Positions 8,252 to 16,488 are shown, numbered from the stretch's first letter. The stretch: DNA of 64,000 nt from Croceimicrobium sp965656185 (GCA_965656185.1 CBFHJH010000013.1:4831-68830), one strand, 5' to 3'. Made by a program: numbers and translations. Notes: generated from the letters alone by a model not told the origin.

Positions 8252-8342
8252 CATTATTCTTTTAGAAGATTAAATAAAAACCACTAGTTGAGCCTGCCTT
8301 TCTGAAGAAATGGGAAGATTACACCGCCCTTCGGGCACCCCC

Positions 8343-8385
8343 TGCCTACTGCGTAGGATCCACGTAAAACGAGGCAGGCCGGCTG
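8343..8385. repeat. Inverted repeat CCTGCCT...AGGCAGG with GTTTTACGTG box
   Basis: Two 7-base arms, CCTGCCT and AGGCAGG, flank a centre that contains CACGTAAAAC. Reversed, that is the GTTTTACGTG 10-mer of the long-variant palindromic element at 225-264. The element lies between the two copies of the larger dispersed repeat. Confidence 0.5.
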
Positions 8386-8399
8386 GCAAGGCTTTTGAC

Positions 8400-8712
8400 C
8401 AAAAGGGGATAGATTATCACAGGGGCCAAACCCCTAACTTCGAAAGACCTTTGACAGCACTTAATGGGTAGAATACCTATCCCATTCCCAAAAATGTCTG
8501 CGGGTGACTAGAACGGGCATTTATTTGAGAGCAAGGAAACTGCCGTAAAGGGCTTAGTGAAGGGGAAAGCGACGCTAGGAGCTCGTTCCCTGAACTTGTT
8601 CTTTACAAAGTTTACGTCGCGAGCAAATAGAAGCCCTTGACTTTTTTGGTTCGTTTTTTGGTCAAGCAAAAAATGAACACAAATGTTTCGGCCTGCCCGG
8701 CCACAGGGCTCT
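8400..8712 (+). repeat. Dispersed intergenic element, copy 2
   Basis: Diverged second copy of the element at 7915-8183 (see that entry for the shared boxes). Its distal part contains TTTTTTGGTTCGTTTTTTGG and GTCAAGCAAAAAATGAAC, a stretch I recall as recurring in intergenic DNA of Bacteroidota. It ends with GCCTGCCCGGCCACAGGGC at 8691-8709, immediately downstream of the wbqC-like stop codon at 8717. The two copies together fill most of the 918 bp without a gene between 7799 and 8716. Confidence 0.5.
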
Positions 8713-8716
8713 CCAC

Positions 8717-9397
8717 CTAAACAAACTTCTTACTCTCCGGTCCCTGATTGAACACCAAATCCAGCACCGATAAATGAGAGATAAACTTTTCTCCGATTTG
8801 TGGATAAACCGGCGGCTCGTATTCCATATACTGCAATTCGATACCTGCCGCATCATACATCGCTTGGTCATTATACTTTTTCGCCCCTTGTCCCGATAAA
8901 TAGACATCAGCATTTTCTAGTTTACAGATATTGATGATCTGTTCGCTCTTCGCCCCTAAGTTGCCTGGCATATCGCTCATCTTCTTCAAGGGGGTTTCGA
9001 TCTCAAAAAGCTCCTTGAAATATTCGATCAATGCAATATTTAAAGCAGCTAGATTGGGATATTGAGTTAAGAGGATCTTTTCGATTTCGCTGTAGTAAGG
9101 TTCAAAATGCGGGGCTTTACCATAGGCATGCTTTAAACTGTTCAGCGCTTTGCTCTGCCACTTCTGACCGTAATCGATTTCTAATTCAATAAAGGAAACA
9201 TCCCGACCTTTGGCGCTGCTCACCGACACCCCTAGCCACTGCGCCTCTCCTTGAGAGTTTTTGATCTTATTGCGATTGCAGATATGACGTTTAACAAATT
9301 GTACCGTGTCCATCAAAACGAAAACGTCGCTCTGTTTCATTTTATGGAAATAGCCCTGCCAAGGCATGAAGTTAGGCTGATGTACCGCTAAAACCAT
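8717..9397 (-). CDS. WbqC-like family protein
   Basis: 226 residues. The opening MVLAVHQPNFMPWQGYFHKM, the DTVQFVKRHICNRNKIK segment and later VYLSGQGAKKY are characteristic of the WbqC family (PF08889), found in O-antigen and capsule gene clusters. The biochemical role is not firmly settled; some members may be acyl- or amino-transferases acting on nucleotide sugars. It is the last gene of a seven-gene minus-strand operon. Its ATG overlaps the sulfotransferase stop by one base (TAATG), which indicates translational coupling. Confidence 0.85.
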   Translation of the reverse strand: MVLAVHQPNFMPWQGYFHKMKQSDVFVLMDTVQFVKRHICNRNKIKNSQGEAQWLGVSVSSAKGRDVSFIELEIDYGQKWQSKALNSLKHAYGKAPHFEPYYSEIEKILLTQYPNLAALNIALIEYFKELFEIETPLKKMSDMPGNLGAKSEQIINICKLENADVYLSGQGAKKYNDQAMYDAAGIELQYMEYEPPVYPQIGEKFISHLSVLDLVFNQGPESKKFV

Positions 9398-10398
9398 TAC
9401 GCTTTTCTCAGTTTTTCAAATTCTGCTGCAAATTGAGCTTTTAATTCTGCTTTTGCTTGATCATCTTGCTTATTTAATGGAAAATGATCCGGTAGTTCAG
9501 GATTGATCGATAATTCATAGTCAAAGGCTTGCTTCGTTTGCTGCCTTAGCTTTTCTGCCACCACCCTCGGTTCTTGAGTAAGTTGGGCATAGTCTACCCG
9601 AAAAACTTTCTCCTTGGGCAGCTTTGCCAGCTCTTCCCGGTAAAAAGCCTTTAAGTAATGGACTTGCGCGGCTATTTGTGGCACTGGTTCCAAGTCCAAA
9701 AGGTCCATTACGTTGGGCGGACTGTAAGACCACCATTTCTTTAAACCTTCCTTGCCATAGTGTTTTTCACGCGCCCGGTAGATCGATAGAGCGGCATCTA
9801 GTTCATTTCGCTCGATGTAGACCCAAACCACCTTATCCAACTCTGCGGTAAGCTTTGGCATATGGTAAGAACCAAAAATATTCTTGAATACCGCCGCATT
9901 TTGCCATTCTGCCTGCATATTGGCCAAAGTCTGGGTCAAGCCAGACCAGTCGATGTCCCGCTCATCTTGGACTAAACGTTCCATCGCTTCCAAGTCCCCC
10001 TTATTCAACCAATGGCGCCAGAAATAACCAAATTCATGAATATTATGAATTCCTTCCGTTTTGGCGTAGTGACTCTTAAAGCTAGGCAGGTGATCCTTCC
10101 CCAAAATCTGATCACTCAATTTGATCGCAGTAAGCGGGTTTCTGAAAAAGCGGGCGACTAGGTTATTTACATAACTTAAGTTAAAAGCATTGGCTAAAAA
10201 CTGGGTACAAAAGGTGGTACCACTGCGGGGCGCACCAATTACCATAAAAATCGGATGTTCGATACCGCGCTCTTTGTAGAGCTCCTTTTCAAAGGGCTGC
10301 AAATAGGAGTTCAGATCGCTTAGAAAGTTCTCCGTATCGGAGTCTTTCTTATAGTTACCCACTCTTTCTTCGGCTAGTTTTTTAAGCTCTTTCGACAT
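9397..10398 (-). CDS. Sulfotransferase-family protein
   Basis: 333 residues. The segment FMVIGAPRSGTTFCTQFLA (residues 51-69) contains the 5'-phosphosulfate-binding loop G-A-P-R-S-G-T-T of PAPS-dependent sulfotransferases. The region VVWVYIERNELDAALSIYRAR near residue 190 fits the 3'-phosphate binding R-x-x-x-D/S segment. The protein is cytoplasmic by appearance. Lying between a glycosyltransferase and a WbqC-like gene, it probably sulfates a surface glycan or its precursor. Marine Bacteroidota often have such enzymes, but the acceptor is unknown. It overlaps the upstream glycosyltransferase by 17 bp. Confidence 0.8.
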   Translation of the reverse strand: MSKELKKLAEERVGNYKKDSDTENFLSDLNSYLQPFEKELYKERGIEHPIFMVIGAPRSGTTFCTQFLANAFNLSYVNNLVARFFRNPLTAIKLSDQILGKDHLPSFKSHYAKTEGIHNIHEFGYFWRHWLNKGDLEAMERLVQDERDIDWSGLTQTLANMQAEWQNAAVFKNIFGSYHMPKLTAELDKVVWVYIERNELDAALSIYRAREKHYGKEGLKKWWSYSPPNVMDLLDLEPVPQIAAQVHYLKAFYREELAKLPKEKVFRVDYAQLTQEPRVVAEKLRQQTKQAFDYELSINPELPDHFPLNKQDDQAKAELKAQFAAEFEKLRKA

Positions 10399-11656
10399 CC
10401 AATAGTATTTTTTCTAAGCGCTCACTTAGGTATTTAAAGTCAAAGCGATCCAATGCCTCCTGATTAGCGCCAGCCACATTCTGTCCGCTCTGCCATGCTT
10501 TTAACAGCATAGCCAAATAGTCTAAAGCTCCTTGATGCTCGCGGTGCAGGGCTAAATAACCTCCTTTGCTAGTTTCGATCACCTGTTGTGCCGCACCACC
10601 TGCATGACCAAAGGCCAATGTAGGCTTACCGCTCATTAAATATTCGAATAGCTTGGTACTGTAGACTAGCTTACTGCGCTCTGCCTGACCAATTAATAGT
10701 AAAAGTAGATCGGACTGCTGCATTTTTCGCACCGCCTCTCGGTGAGGTAGCATGCCGGGGAACTGTAACTCTAGGGCCTTAGGCGCATTTTCTTCTAACT
10801 GCTCTCGCACCAATACATCGATGTTACCGATAAACTCAAATCGGATCCTGGGCTGCCATTCCTCCGGAATAGACCGCAAGAATTCCACAAATCCGGGTGC
10901 CAGTTGATTCATTTTGAAAGAACCTAAATAGGCGATGGAAAACTTACCGTCAACTGCATTTTCTTCGGGATGCTGCTGAGTGAAATCGTCTTTATCAAAA
11001 CCATTACTAATGATATACTGATGATTCAACCAGGCTTCATGCTCTGGAAAAAAACCTTGATTAACGCAAACCAAGGCATCTGCCTTCCGCAGCACCCCAT
11101 ATTCTAGGTTTTTATTGATACGACGCGCCAAGGCGCCTTGTGGAAAATCTTCGTAATAATAGATCTCGGTCCAAGGGTCTCTGAAGTCGGCCACCCAAGG
11201 TAAGTTCAATTCATAGGCCAGTTTTTTGGCCACCAAGGCCGTGCTGGGCGGAGGGGCCGTTGAGAGGAGGACCGAAAACTTTTCCTTCTTCGCTAGCTTT
11301 AAACCGGCCTTCACTGCTTTAGGGTACCAGAAGATCTTAGCATCGGGGATGATCAAATTCAATCTGGCCCACACCTTTAACCTCGCTTTCCAGTTTTGAT
11401 CTTTAGCATAGAAAATAGAAGGGTTCACTTTCTTACTACCGGCACTGGACTTAGACCTTCCTACTCGCTTTACACGGAGGCCTTCGGGCGGTTGATACCG
11501 GCCTTCTGGATCTTGGCTCGCTGTAAGCACGGTAATTTCCCAACCGCGTAGCAATAGGTACTTAACAAACTTAGAGATACGATAACTCCCCGTGCCCTCT
11601 TCTGGCAACCAGTAATAGCTGACCACCAATAATTTTTTGTGCACGGACTCCACCAT
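10382..11656 (-). CDS. Glycosyltransferase, GT-B fold (GT4-like)
   Basis: 424 residues with two Rossmann-like halves. The N-terminal acceptor domain begins KKLLVVSYYWLPEEGTGSYR and includes VADFRDPWTE near residue 145. The C-terminal donor domain has SIAYLGSFKMNQ near residue 245 and KLFEYLMSGKPTLAFG near residue 340, equivalent to the E-x7-E region of GT4 enzymes. It would transfer a sugar from a nucleotide donor to a lipid- or sugar-linked acceptor on the cytoplasmic side. The donor cannot be deduced. Its start directly abuts the stop of the RmlD-like gene (no intergenic bases). Confidence 0.85.
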   Translation of the reverse strand: MVESVHKKLLVVSYYWLPEEGTGSYRISKFVKYLLLRGWEITVLTASQDPEGRYQPPEGLRVKRVGRSKSSAGSKKVNPSIFYAKDQNWKARLKVWARLNLIIPDAKIFWYPKAVKAGLKLAKKEKFSVLLSTAPPPSTALVAKKLAYELNLPWVADFRDPWTEIYYYEDFPQGALARRINKNLEYGVLRKADALVCVNQGFFPEHEAWLNHQYIISNGFDKDDFTQQHPEENAVDGKFSIAYLGSFKMNQLAPGFVEFLRSIPEEWQPRIRFEFIGNIDVLVREQLEENAPKALELQFPGMLPHREAVRKMQQSDLLLLLIGQAERSKLVYSTKLFEYLMSGKPTLAFGHAGGAAQQVIETSKGGYLALHREHQGALDYLAMLLKAWQSGQNVAGANQEALDRFDFKYLSERLEKILLDVERA

Positions 11657-12565
11657 TTATGCCTGGGCCGCTTTGATCTGTTCGTCGACCAAGGCCAGTC
11701 CCTCTTCGAAACTATGTGGCTTATAACCCAATGCAGCCTTAGCCTTGTCTATGATAAAACCGGTTTTTGGCGGACGTTTAGCTCTTTGATTCAAAGTGCT
11801 GGAAGAAACAGGCCGGATCAAAGTTTCATCCAATTGCCAAAAGCGGGCGATGCGACGTACCATTTCAATGATACTCATAAAATCGCCGCCCGAAATATTG
11901 TAAACTCCCTGGGCCTTCTGCTTTGCCGCCAAGATGCAACCATCGGCCAGATCTTCGGCCAAGGTTGGGGTACGGTACTGATCATCGACCACATTGATCG
12001 GATCACCTTTTTCCAAGGCCCCTTTGGCCCAGAGCACGATATTGCTGCGGCTCATATTTTCGGCCACCCCATAGACCAATACCGTTCTCAGGATCGCATG
12101 GCTCACCGTACTCGCGGCGATCAACTGTTCGGCCCGCAATTTGGTATCACCATAAAAGCTTACCGGAAAAGGCTTTTCTTCCTCATCGAGCGGACCTTTT
12201 TCACCGTCAAAAATGAAGTCGGTAGAAAGATGCACCAAGTGGGCCTCATACCAAGCGCAGGCGGCTAGGATATATTGTACCGCTTCTACATTGAGCTTTT
12301 CCGCCCCAATTTTATCGTCTTCACATTGATCTACGTGGGTCATCGCAGCGGTGTGAATTACCGCGGCCGGCTTCTCTTCGCCGATCACGTTAAGCACCTG
12401 CTCCAAATTAGCGATGTCCATTTGGCGGTAAACGTAACCTTCGCGATGCTCTAAACGGTTCTCTCCCCTGGCGGTAGCCACCAATTCCACTTCCAGATCG
12501 GCACTTAATTTATGCACTAACTTTTGGCCGAGTAGACCATTCGATCCGGTAATTAAGATTTTCAT
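11657..12565 (-). CDS. RmlD-like SDR reductase (dTDP-4-dehydrorhamnose reductase family)
   Basis: 302 residues, extended SDR fold. The NAD(P)-binding motif TGSNGLLG occupies residues 6-13. The HTAAMTHVDQCE segment (71-82), HLSTDFIFDG (112-121) and the Y138-x3-K142 catalytic pair follow the RmlD pattern. RmlD makes dTDP-L-rhamnose from the 4-keto intermediate. No rmlA, rmlB or rmlC is in the window, so a related 4-keto-sugar reductase role is equally possible. It overlaps the upstream channel gene by 4 bp (ATGA). Confidence 0.8.
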   Translation of the reverse strand: MKILITGSNGLLGQKLVHKLSADLEVELVATARGENRLEHREGYVYRQMDIANLEQVLNVIGEEKPAAVIHTAAMTHVDQCEDDKIGAEKLNVEAVQYILAACAWYEAHLVHLSTDFIFDGEKGPLDEEEKPFPVSFYGDTKLRAEQLIAASTVSHAILRTVLVYGVAENMSRSNIVLWAKGALEKGDPINVVDDQYRTPTLAEDLADGCILAAKQKAQGVYNISGGDFMSIIEMVRRIARFWQLDETLIRPVSSSTLNQRAKRPPKTGFIIDKAKAALGYKPHSFEEGLALVDEQIKAAQA

Positions 12566-13605
12566 GCTTCCAATAAACTTGTGCCCGACTCTCGATCGCC
12601 GAGTAATTGATACAATCGTTTGATCTGATCGGCATTGCCCAGCACGAACAAACGTGATTGAGGTTTTAAAATGCTGTTACTATCTGGATTGATCTGGTAG
12701 CTACCGTCGGGATCCTTGATGCCAATAATGGTGCAACCTGTTTCTTGACGGATCCTTAGATCGGTTAAGGTGCAACTATGGGCGCTACCGATCAATTCTG
12801 ATAATGGCACCTCTTCCAAATTACTGTCGCTGGCCCCCTCTACCGAAAGGTGTTCCAAGAACTCTACGATATCGGGATTCATTACCAAACTGGCCATATG
12901 ACCACCACCGACCCCTTCTGGCATAACTACCGAATCGGCACCTACCGCACGTAGCTTCTTCTCGGTGCTTTCGCTCGATGCACGGCTTATCAAGCGCACC
13001 TCCTTATTCAAGGTTCGGGCCGAGATCACTACAAAAAGATTATCAGCGTCTTTACTTAGGGTAGAGACCAAAGCTTGCGCACGATTTACTCCGGCACGCT
13101 CCAAGACTTCCTCATCGGTCGCATCGGCCTCCAGGTATAAGACTCCCGCCGGCTTTAAATATTGCTCCACGATATGCGGATCACTCTCGATCACCAGCAC
13201 TTCCTGGCCATAAGCTTGCAGCTTACGCAATGCCCTGCGGCCGTTCCGACCGAAGCCACAAAGGATCACATGACCCTTGATCTTTTTAATTTCCTTATCC
13301 AAGTTGCGACGTTTTATATCTTCGATCAACTCCCCCGAAATAAAGGCTTGCGCCATCAAGGTTAGACCGTAAGCGAAAGTACCAAAACTAGAAATGATTA
13401 AGAAGGATGTGAACCATTGTCCGGGCTCACTTAGAGTACGCACCTCTTTAAAACCTACGGTAGAAAGCGTAATAATAGTCATATACACCGCTTCCGAAAA
13501 AGAATATTTTTCCAGAAACATATAACCCACTACTCCGATTAGGATCAACCCCAGGAGTAAGGAAAAAATTAGAGTAAAGCGGCTAAGTGATCGGTTCTGG
13601 TACAA
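12562..13605 (-). CDS. Potassium channel with RCK (TrkA-N/TrkA-C) domains
   Basis: 347 residues. Two membrane helices (about 11-30 and 65-90) flank a pore loop containing TLSTVGFKEV (residues 46-55). Then comes a Rossmann RCK domain starting GHVILCGFGRNGRR near residue 110, with the G-x-G-x-x-G nucleotide site, and a C-terminal TrkA-C domain (QETGCTIIGIKDPDG, LFVLGNADQIKRL). This is the MthK-like two-helix architecture, probably tetrameric and ligand-gated in the inner membrane. The filter reads T-V-G-F-K instead of T-V-G-Y/F-G, so the second filter glycine is missing. It lies in an operon with glycan genes although it has no obvious link to them. Confidence 0.85.
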   Translation of the reverse strand: MYQNRSLSRFTLIFSLLLGLILIGVVGYMFLEKYSFSEAVYMTIITLSTVGFKEVRTLSEPGQWFTSFLIISSFGTFAYGLTLMAQAFISGELIEDIKRRNLDKEIKKIKGHVILCGFGRNGRRALRKLQAYGQEVLVIESDPHIVEQYLKPAGVLYLEADATDEEVLERAGVNRAQALVSTLSKDADNLFVVISARTLNKEVRLISRASSESTEKKLRAVGADSVVMPEGVGGGHMASLVMNPDIVEFLEHLSVEGASDSNLEEVPLSELIGSAHSCTLTDLRIRQETGCTIIGIKDPDGSYQINPDSNSILKPQSRLFVLGNADQIKRLYQLLGDRESGTSLLEA

Positions 13606-13612
13606 GGTGCTT

Positions 13613-13834
13613 TTAGATATCCAGCACGGAATGTCTCCGGCTGCGCAAGTGATCTTTTATTTGAATCCAAAATGCGAGAACCAGATAAAGGATCACTGGT
13701 GATCCGAATGTAAGGAAAGAGGTGTAAATGAAATACTTGCGCACCACGCCGGGAGCAATTCCCATGCGCTCTCCTGAGCGGCTGCATACTTCAAATCCAC
13801 TTCGCTCCAGAAAACTTCGCAATCTATCGATCAT
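13613..13834 (-). CDS. PspC-like small membrane protein
   Basis: 73 residues: a short soluble part (MIDRLRSFLERSGFEVCSR), the segment R-M-G-I-A-P-G-V-V-R-K-Y-F-I-Y, one or two hydrophobic helices (SFLTFGSPVILYLVLAFWI) and a basic tail ending RHSVLDI. This matches the small PspC-domain proteins of Flavobacteriia that I remember as lying next to DUF2851 genes. PspC proteins are membrane partners in phage-shock responses, but for this single-domain form no function is known. It starts 4 bp after the DUF2851 stop and ends 7 bp before the channel gene. Confidence 0.7.
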   Translation of the reverse strand: MIDRLRSFLERSGFEVCSRSGERMGIAPGVVRKYFIYTSFLTFGSPVILYLVLAFWIQIKDHLRSRRHSVLDI

Positions 13835-13838
13835 AATA

Positions 13839-15161
13839 TCATTCCTTTAAAAGCTCGTTCCCAATGGCGCAATTTAAGCATTTTTTAGTCCCGCAGAGCG
13901 AACGATGCCATTGAAGAGCTGCCTGTGTATCATAGGCAGAAACCATAGTCAAACCTAATTGTTCATAGACCCGGCTGATCTTGTTGAACTCTGGCTCCAA
14001 TTGCTCCAGTTCCCATAGGGCCCTTTCTTTAAAACCGGGATCCCCGATGGTGGTCCCATAAAAATACCAGTAAGGAATTATTAAATTGATAACCAAGCTA
14101 TTGCGTAGGTTCCTTCCTATATTTCTAGGAATAGCCTTTCGGCTGATGCGACCAAAGCGATAATGATGGGACCAGTAATTTTCCAGCTCCACCTTAAACA
14201 AAAGGTCTTTCAACTGCTGCTCCTTATGCTCCACCACCTGCTGATGCCAAGTAGTGTGGCTTTGCAGCAAGGCTATCAATATAGCCAAGCGTCGCTCCGG
14301 AAAACCCTGCGGTCGCATGCGGGCATACTGCCAAGGAATGGGAGTACTTTTGGGCAATTTGAATTTATGCCTTAGGTAGTTATACGCTCGCTGCAGCTCC
14401 ATTTGGTAGGCATCCTCAGGTTTATGAAGAAAACCTGCCTCTCCAAAAAATAAGGCCGCAAGATCCTCCTTATTAAGCGAGAGCCAAATTTTTCGCTTCA
14501 CCCGTCGCGCCAATTGCAAGAAGTGCGTAGCATTTACCTTTAATCCTAAGCTGTAAGCCAGGGCCTGGTAAAAGGTGGCCTCCCAGTCGCCACGGTTCTT
14601 TTGGTACAAGTCAGCAAAAAATCGAGACTTATCCTCTAGGCGCTCCACGATCATTCGGTCCAGCATCGATCGTTTTAGCAAATCTGACACCTCTCCAAAC
14701 TGGGCCGCACAAGCTATGGCCCCTTCTTGCCCGATCAATTGCTCATAACGCCAATAACTAAACTCATCGAAGCGACCTTTTAATTCCAAACATGGTATAG
14801 TCTCGCCTTGCTCATTCAACACGGCTCGATCTTCCTCGTAAACTACGTGCAAGATTACATTGGCATAAGCCGGATCCCCTTGATGCTGATGACGATACCA
14901 GTCGGAACTTCGCACATGCAATTCTACTTGCCCGGCCCAAAGGATCCCATTTATATAAACCTTGGCCTCCTTAAAGTCGGGACCACTATCCGCATTTAAC
15001 CAGCCAGGATCGATCAGCTCAATGCACTCTCCCTTGGTTCCGCGCCAAGGAGAGGGCTCGAACTTTTGCCGCCGCCAGAGATAATGTAAAAAGGCTTCTT
15101 GCACGCTATTTTGATTAAGGTTGCAACATTGACTACCTTTGCTCTTCGCATCGATTGACAA
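13839..15161 (-). CDS. DUF2851 family protein
   Basis: 440 residues as drawn. The QEAFLHYLWRRQKFEP start, the LNADSGPDFKEAKVYING segment, W-x-G-x-V-E-L-H-V-R-S-S-D-W and the C-terminal CxxC-like cluster (GTKKCLNCAIG) are hallmarks of DUF2851 (PF11013), a Bacteroidota family of unknown function. The DWYRHQHQGDPAYANVILHVVYE stretch gives it the look of a nuclease-like core, but that is speculation. The ATG at 15161 would lie only 9 bp from the divergent MarR start codon, and its first 19 residues do not look conserved. A GTG at 15104 (giving VQEAFLHYLW) is a good alternative start. First gene of the seven-gene operon. Confidence 0.8.
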   Translation of the reverse strand: MSIDAKSKGSQCCNLNQNSVQEAFLHYLWRRQKFEPSPWRGTKGECIELIDPGWLNADSGPDFKEAKVYINGILWAGQVELHVRSSDWYRHQHQGDPAYANVILHVVYEEDRAVLNEQGETIPCLELKGRFDEFSYWRYEQLIGQEGAIACAAQFGEVSDLLKRSMLDRMIVERLEDKSRFFADLYQKNRGDWEATFYQALAYSLGLKVNATHFLQLARRVKRKIWLSLNKEDLAALFFGEAGFLHKPEDAYQMELQRAYNYLRHKFKLPKSTPIPWQYARMRPQGFPERRLAILIALLQSHTTWHQQVVEHKEQQLKDLLFKVELENYWSHHYRFGRISRKAIPRNIGRNLRNSLVINLIIPYWYFYGTTIGDPGFKERALWELEQLEPEFNKISRVYEQLGLTMVSAYDTQAALQWHRSLCGTKKCLNCAIGNELLKE

Positions 15162-15169
15162 ACAGAAAC

Positions 15170-15619
15170 ATGGGAATCAAAGAGGAAATTAAGCAGAGTC
15201 GCTTTCGCAACGCGTATCAGAAAGCCTTCATAAACATTTTATACACCAATAACTGGTTGGATTCTAAGGTACGGGACTTGCTTAAAGGCCATGGACTTAC
15301 CAAGCAACAGTTCAATGTGCTGCGAATTTTGCGTGGCTCCTACCCAGAGCCCTTAAGTACCTTACAGATTCGTGAAAGAATGCTGGATAAGATGAGTGAC
15401 TCTTCGCGCATTGTAGATCGCTTGATACTGAAAGGCTACGCCGATAAGCGACCCTGTGCCAACGACAAACGTTTGGTCGATGTGATCATCAGCGAGAAAG
15501 GCCTAAGTCTTTTGGCCGAGATCGACAAGAAAGAAGATATGATCGAAGGATCACTATCTAGTCTAAGTGAAGAGGAAGCGGAACAATTGAGCCTGCTGCT
15601 CGATAAGATCCGCAATTAA
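15170..15619 (+). CDS. MarR-family transcriptional regulator
   Basis: 149 residues from ATG 15170 (a TTG at 15155 would extend it by five residues). A winged helix-turn-helix core is visible: HGLTKQQFNVLRILRG, then STLQIRERMLDKMSDSSRIVDRLILKGYADKRP with the recognition helix and the wing at CANDKRLVDVIIS. The ends are helical, as in MarR dimers. Usually such proteins repress nearby or own promoters and respond to small ligands. It is divergent from the DUF2851 operon and converges on the exported-protein module, sharing two stop-codon bases with that module's last gene. Confidence 0.85.
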   Translation: MGIKEEIKQSRFRNAYQKAFINILYTNNWLDSKVRDLLKGHGLTKQQFNVLRILRGSYPEPLSTLQIRERMLDKMSDSSRIVDRLILKGYADKRPCANDKRLVDVIISEKGLSLLAEIDKKEDMIEGSLSSLSEEEAEQLSLLLDKIRN

Positions 15620-16488
15620 TGATAGATCGCCCCGGTTTGAGGTCGAGCTAAAACGTGAATGCGATATTCCACTTTATAATCACGACTGTTATAGGGCGGG
15701 CGAACTTCGGTCGCTTCTAGGATATAATCGCCCTGGGCCTGGGCATTCCATTCCAGATCGATCAAGGTATCCTTAGCGCTAGATACTAAAGTGGTATCGA
15801 TCGCTCCACCAACCTGAGCGCCTTGCCAAGACCATTCCCATGTACTCTGTGGAATGGGGTAAGGTAATTCATAGCGCAAGCTTTCCCCCGGACAAATGGT
15901 ATCCCTTATAATATCATCTTCCCTACAGTAGCCATAGGCATTGGCAAGGGCACTATTACTAACATCGGTCGCGGCAATACTCAGATCATCCAGAATGCCT
16001 ACCGAATTTCCCTGAACGCCGTTAAACTGAAATTTCAAATAATAATCACCATTAAAATTTACCGGCAAGCTTACATTTTGGCTAGCGCTGGGATTTGCGG
16101 CCCCTCCCCCAGCACTATCGATATAAGTATATTGATACAATACCTGCTGGATTCGCTCGGCGGTATCGAGGAGTAAGACTTGTAATTCGCGGTGCCTGCC
16201 ATTATTGGCCGATAGTTTATGCTGAAAGCTGATCGCCCCGTTGCCATTAAACTGCAATAAGGCACTTTGTAAATAATAGGCGGGATTACCATTGGGAACG
16301 GTACCGGCGAGCGCTTTCTTATTGCGTCCATTATTAATGGTGTTTTGGGTACTGATCTCCATATTATAAACTTGCCAACAAGGTCCCAACTGATTGAGGC
16401 TTTGATTAAAATCATAGCTCACCTGTGCTTGAGCGCTTAAGATTCCCAATAAAAGGAAGAGCAATAGATAGGATAGTAATGACCTCAT
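15616..16488 (-). CDS. Exported jelly-roll/Ig-like protein, module 2 gene C
   Basis: 290 residues with a signal peptide (MRSLLSYLLLFLLLGILSAQAQ). A first domain (about 23-175) starts VSYDFNQSLNQLGPCWQ and resembles a carbohydrate-binding or MAM-like jelly roll (AISFQHKLS, RELQVLLLD, YYLKFQF). A second, Ig/PKD-like domain begins IIRDTICPGESLRYELPYP. It is a clear homologue of gene C of module 1 (18449-19669), e.g. YCREDDII against YCRPDDVV and EATEVRPPYNS against VATEVRQPYNT, but lacks that protein's last Ig domain. It carries no T9SS sorting domain. It ends TGAIYH, the module's shared terminal peptide without the last aromatic residue. Start overlaps gene B by ATGA. Function unknown. Confidence 0.75.
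   Translation of the reverse strand: MRSLLSYLLLFLLLGILSAQAQVSYDFNQSLNQLGPCWQVYNMEISTQNTINNGRNKKALAGTVPNGNPAYYLQSALLQFNGNGAISFQHKLSANNGRHRELQVLLLDTAERIQQVLYQYTYIDSAGGGAANPSASQNVSLPVNFNGDYYLKFQFNGVQGNSVGILDDLSIAATDVSNSALANAYGYCREDDIIRDTICPGESLRYELPYPIPQSTWEWSWQGAQVGGAIDTTLVSSAKDTLIDLEWNAQAQGDYILEATEVRPPYNSRDYKVEYRIHVLARPQTGAIYH

Noticed and set aside
8662..8913. Minus-strand frame of 83 codons near the end of the WbqC-like gene
   Set aside because: Overlaps the WbqC-like gene in another frame and the dispersed repeat; no independent support.
11639..12268. Plus-strand frame of 209 codons opposite the RmlD-like gene
   Set aside because: It has no recognisable features and lies antisense to a clear SDR gene; it is a frame shadow.
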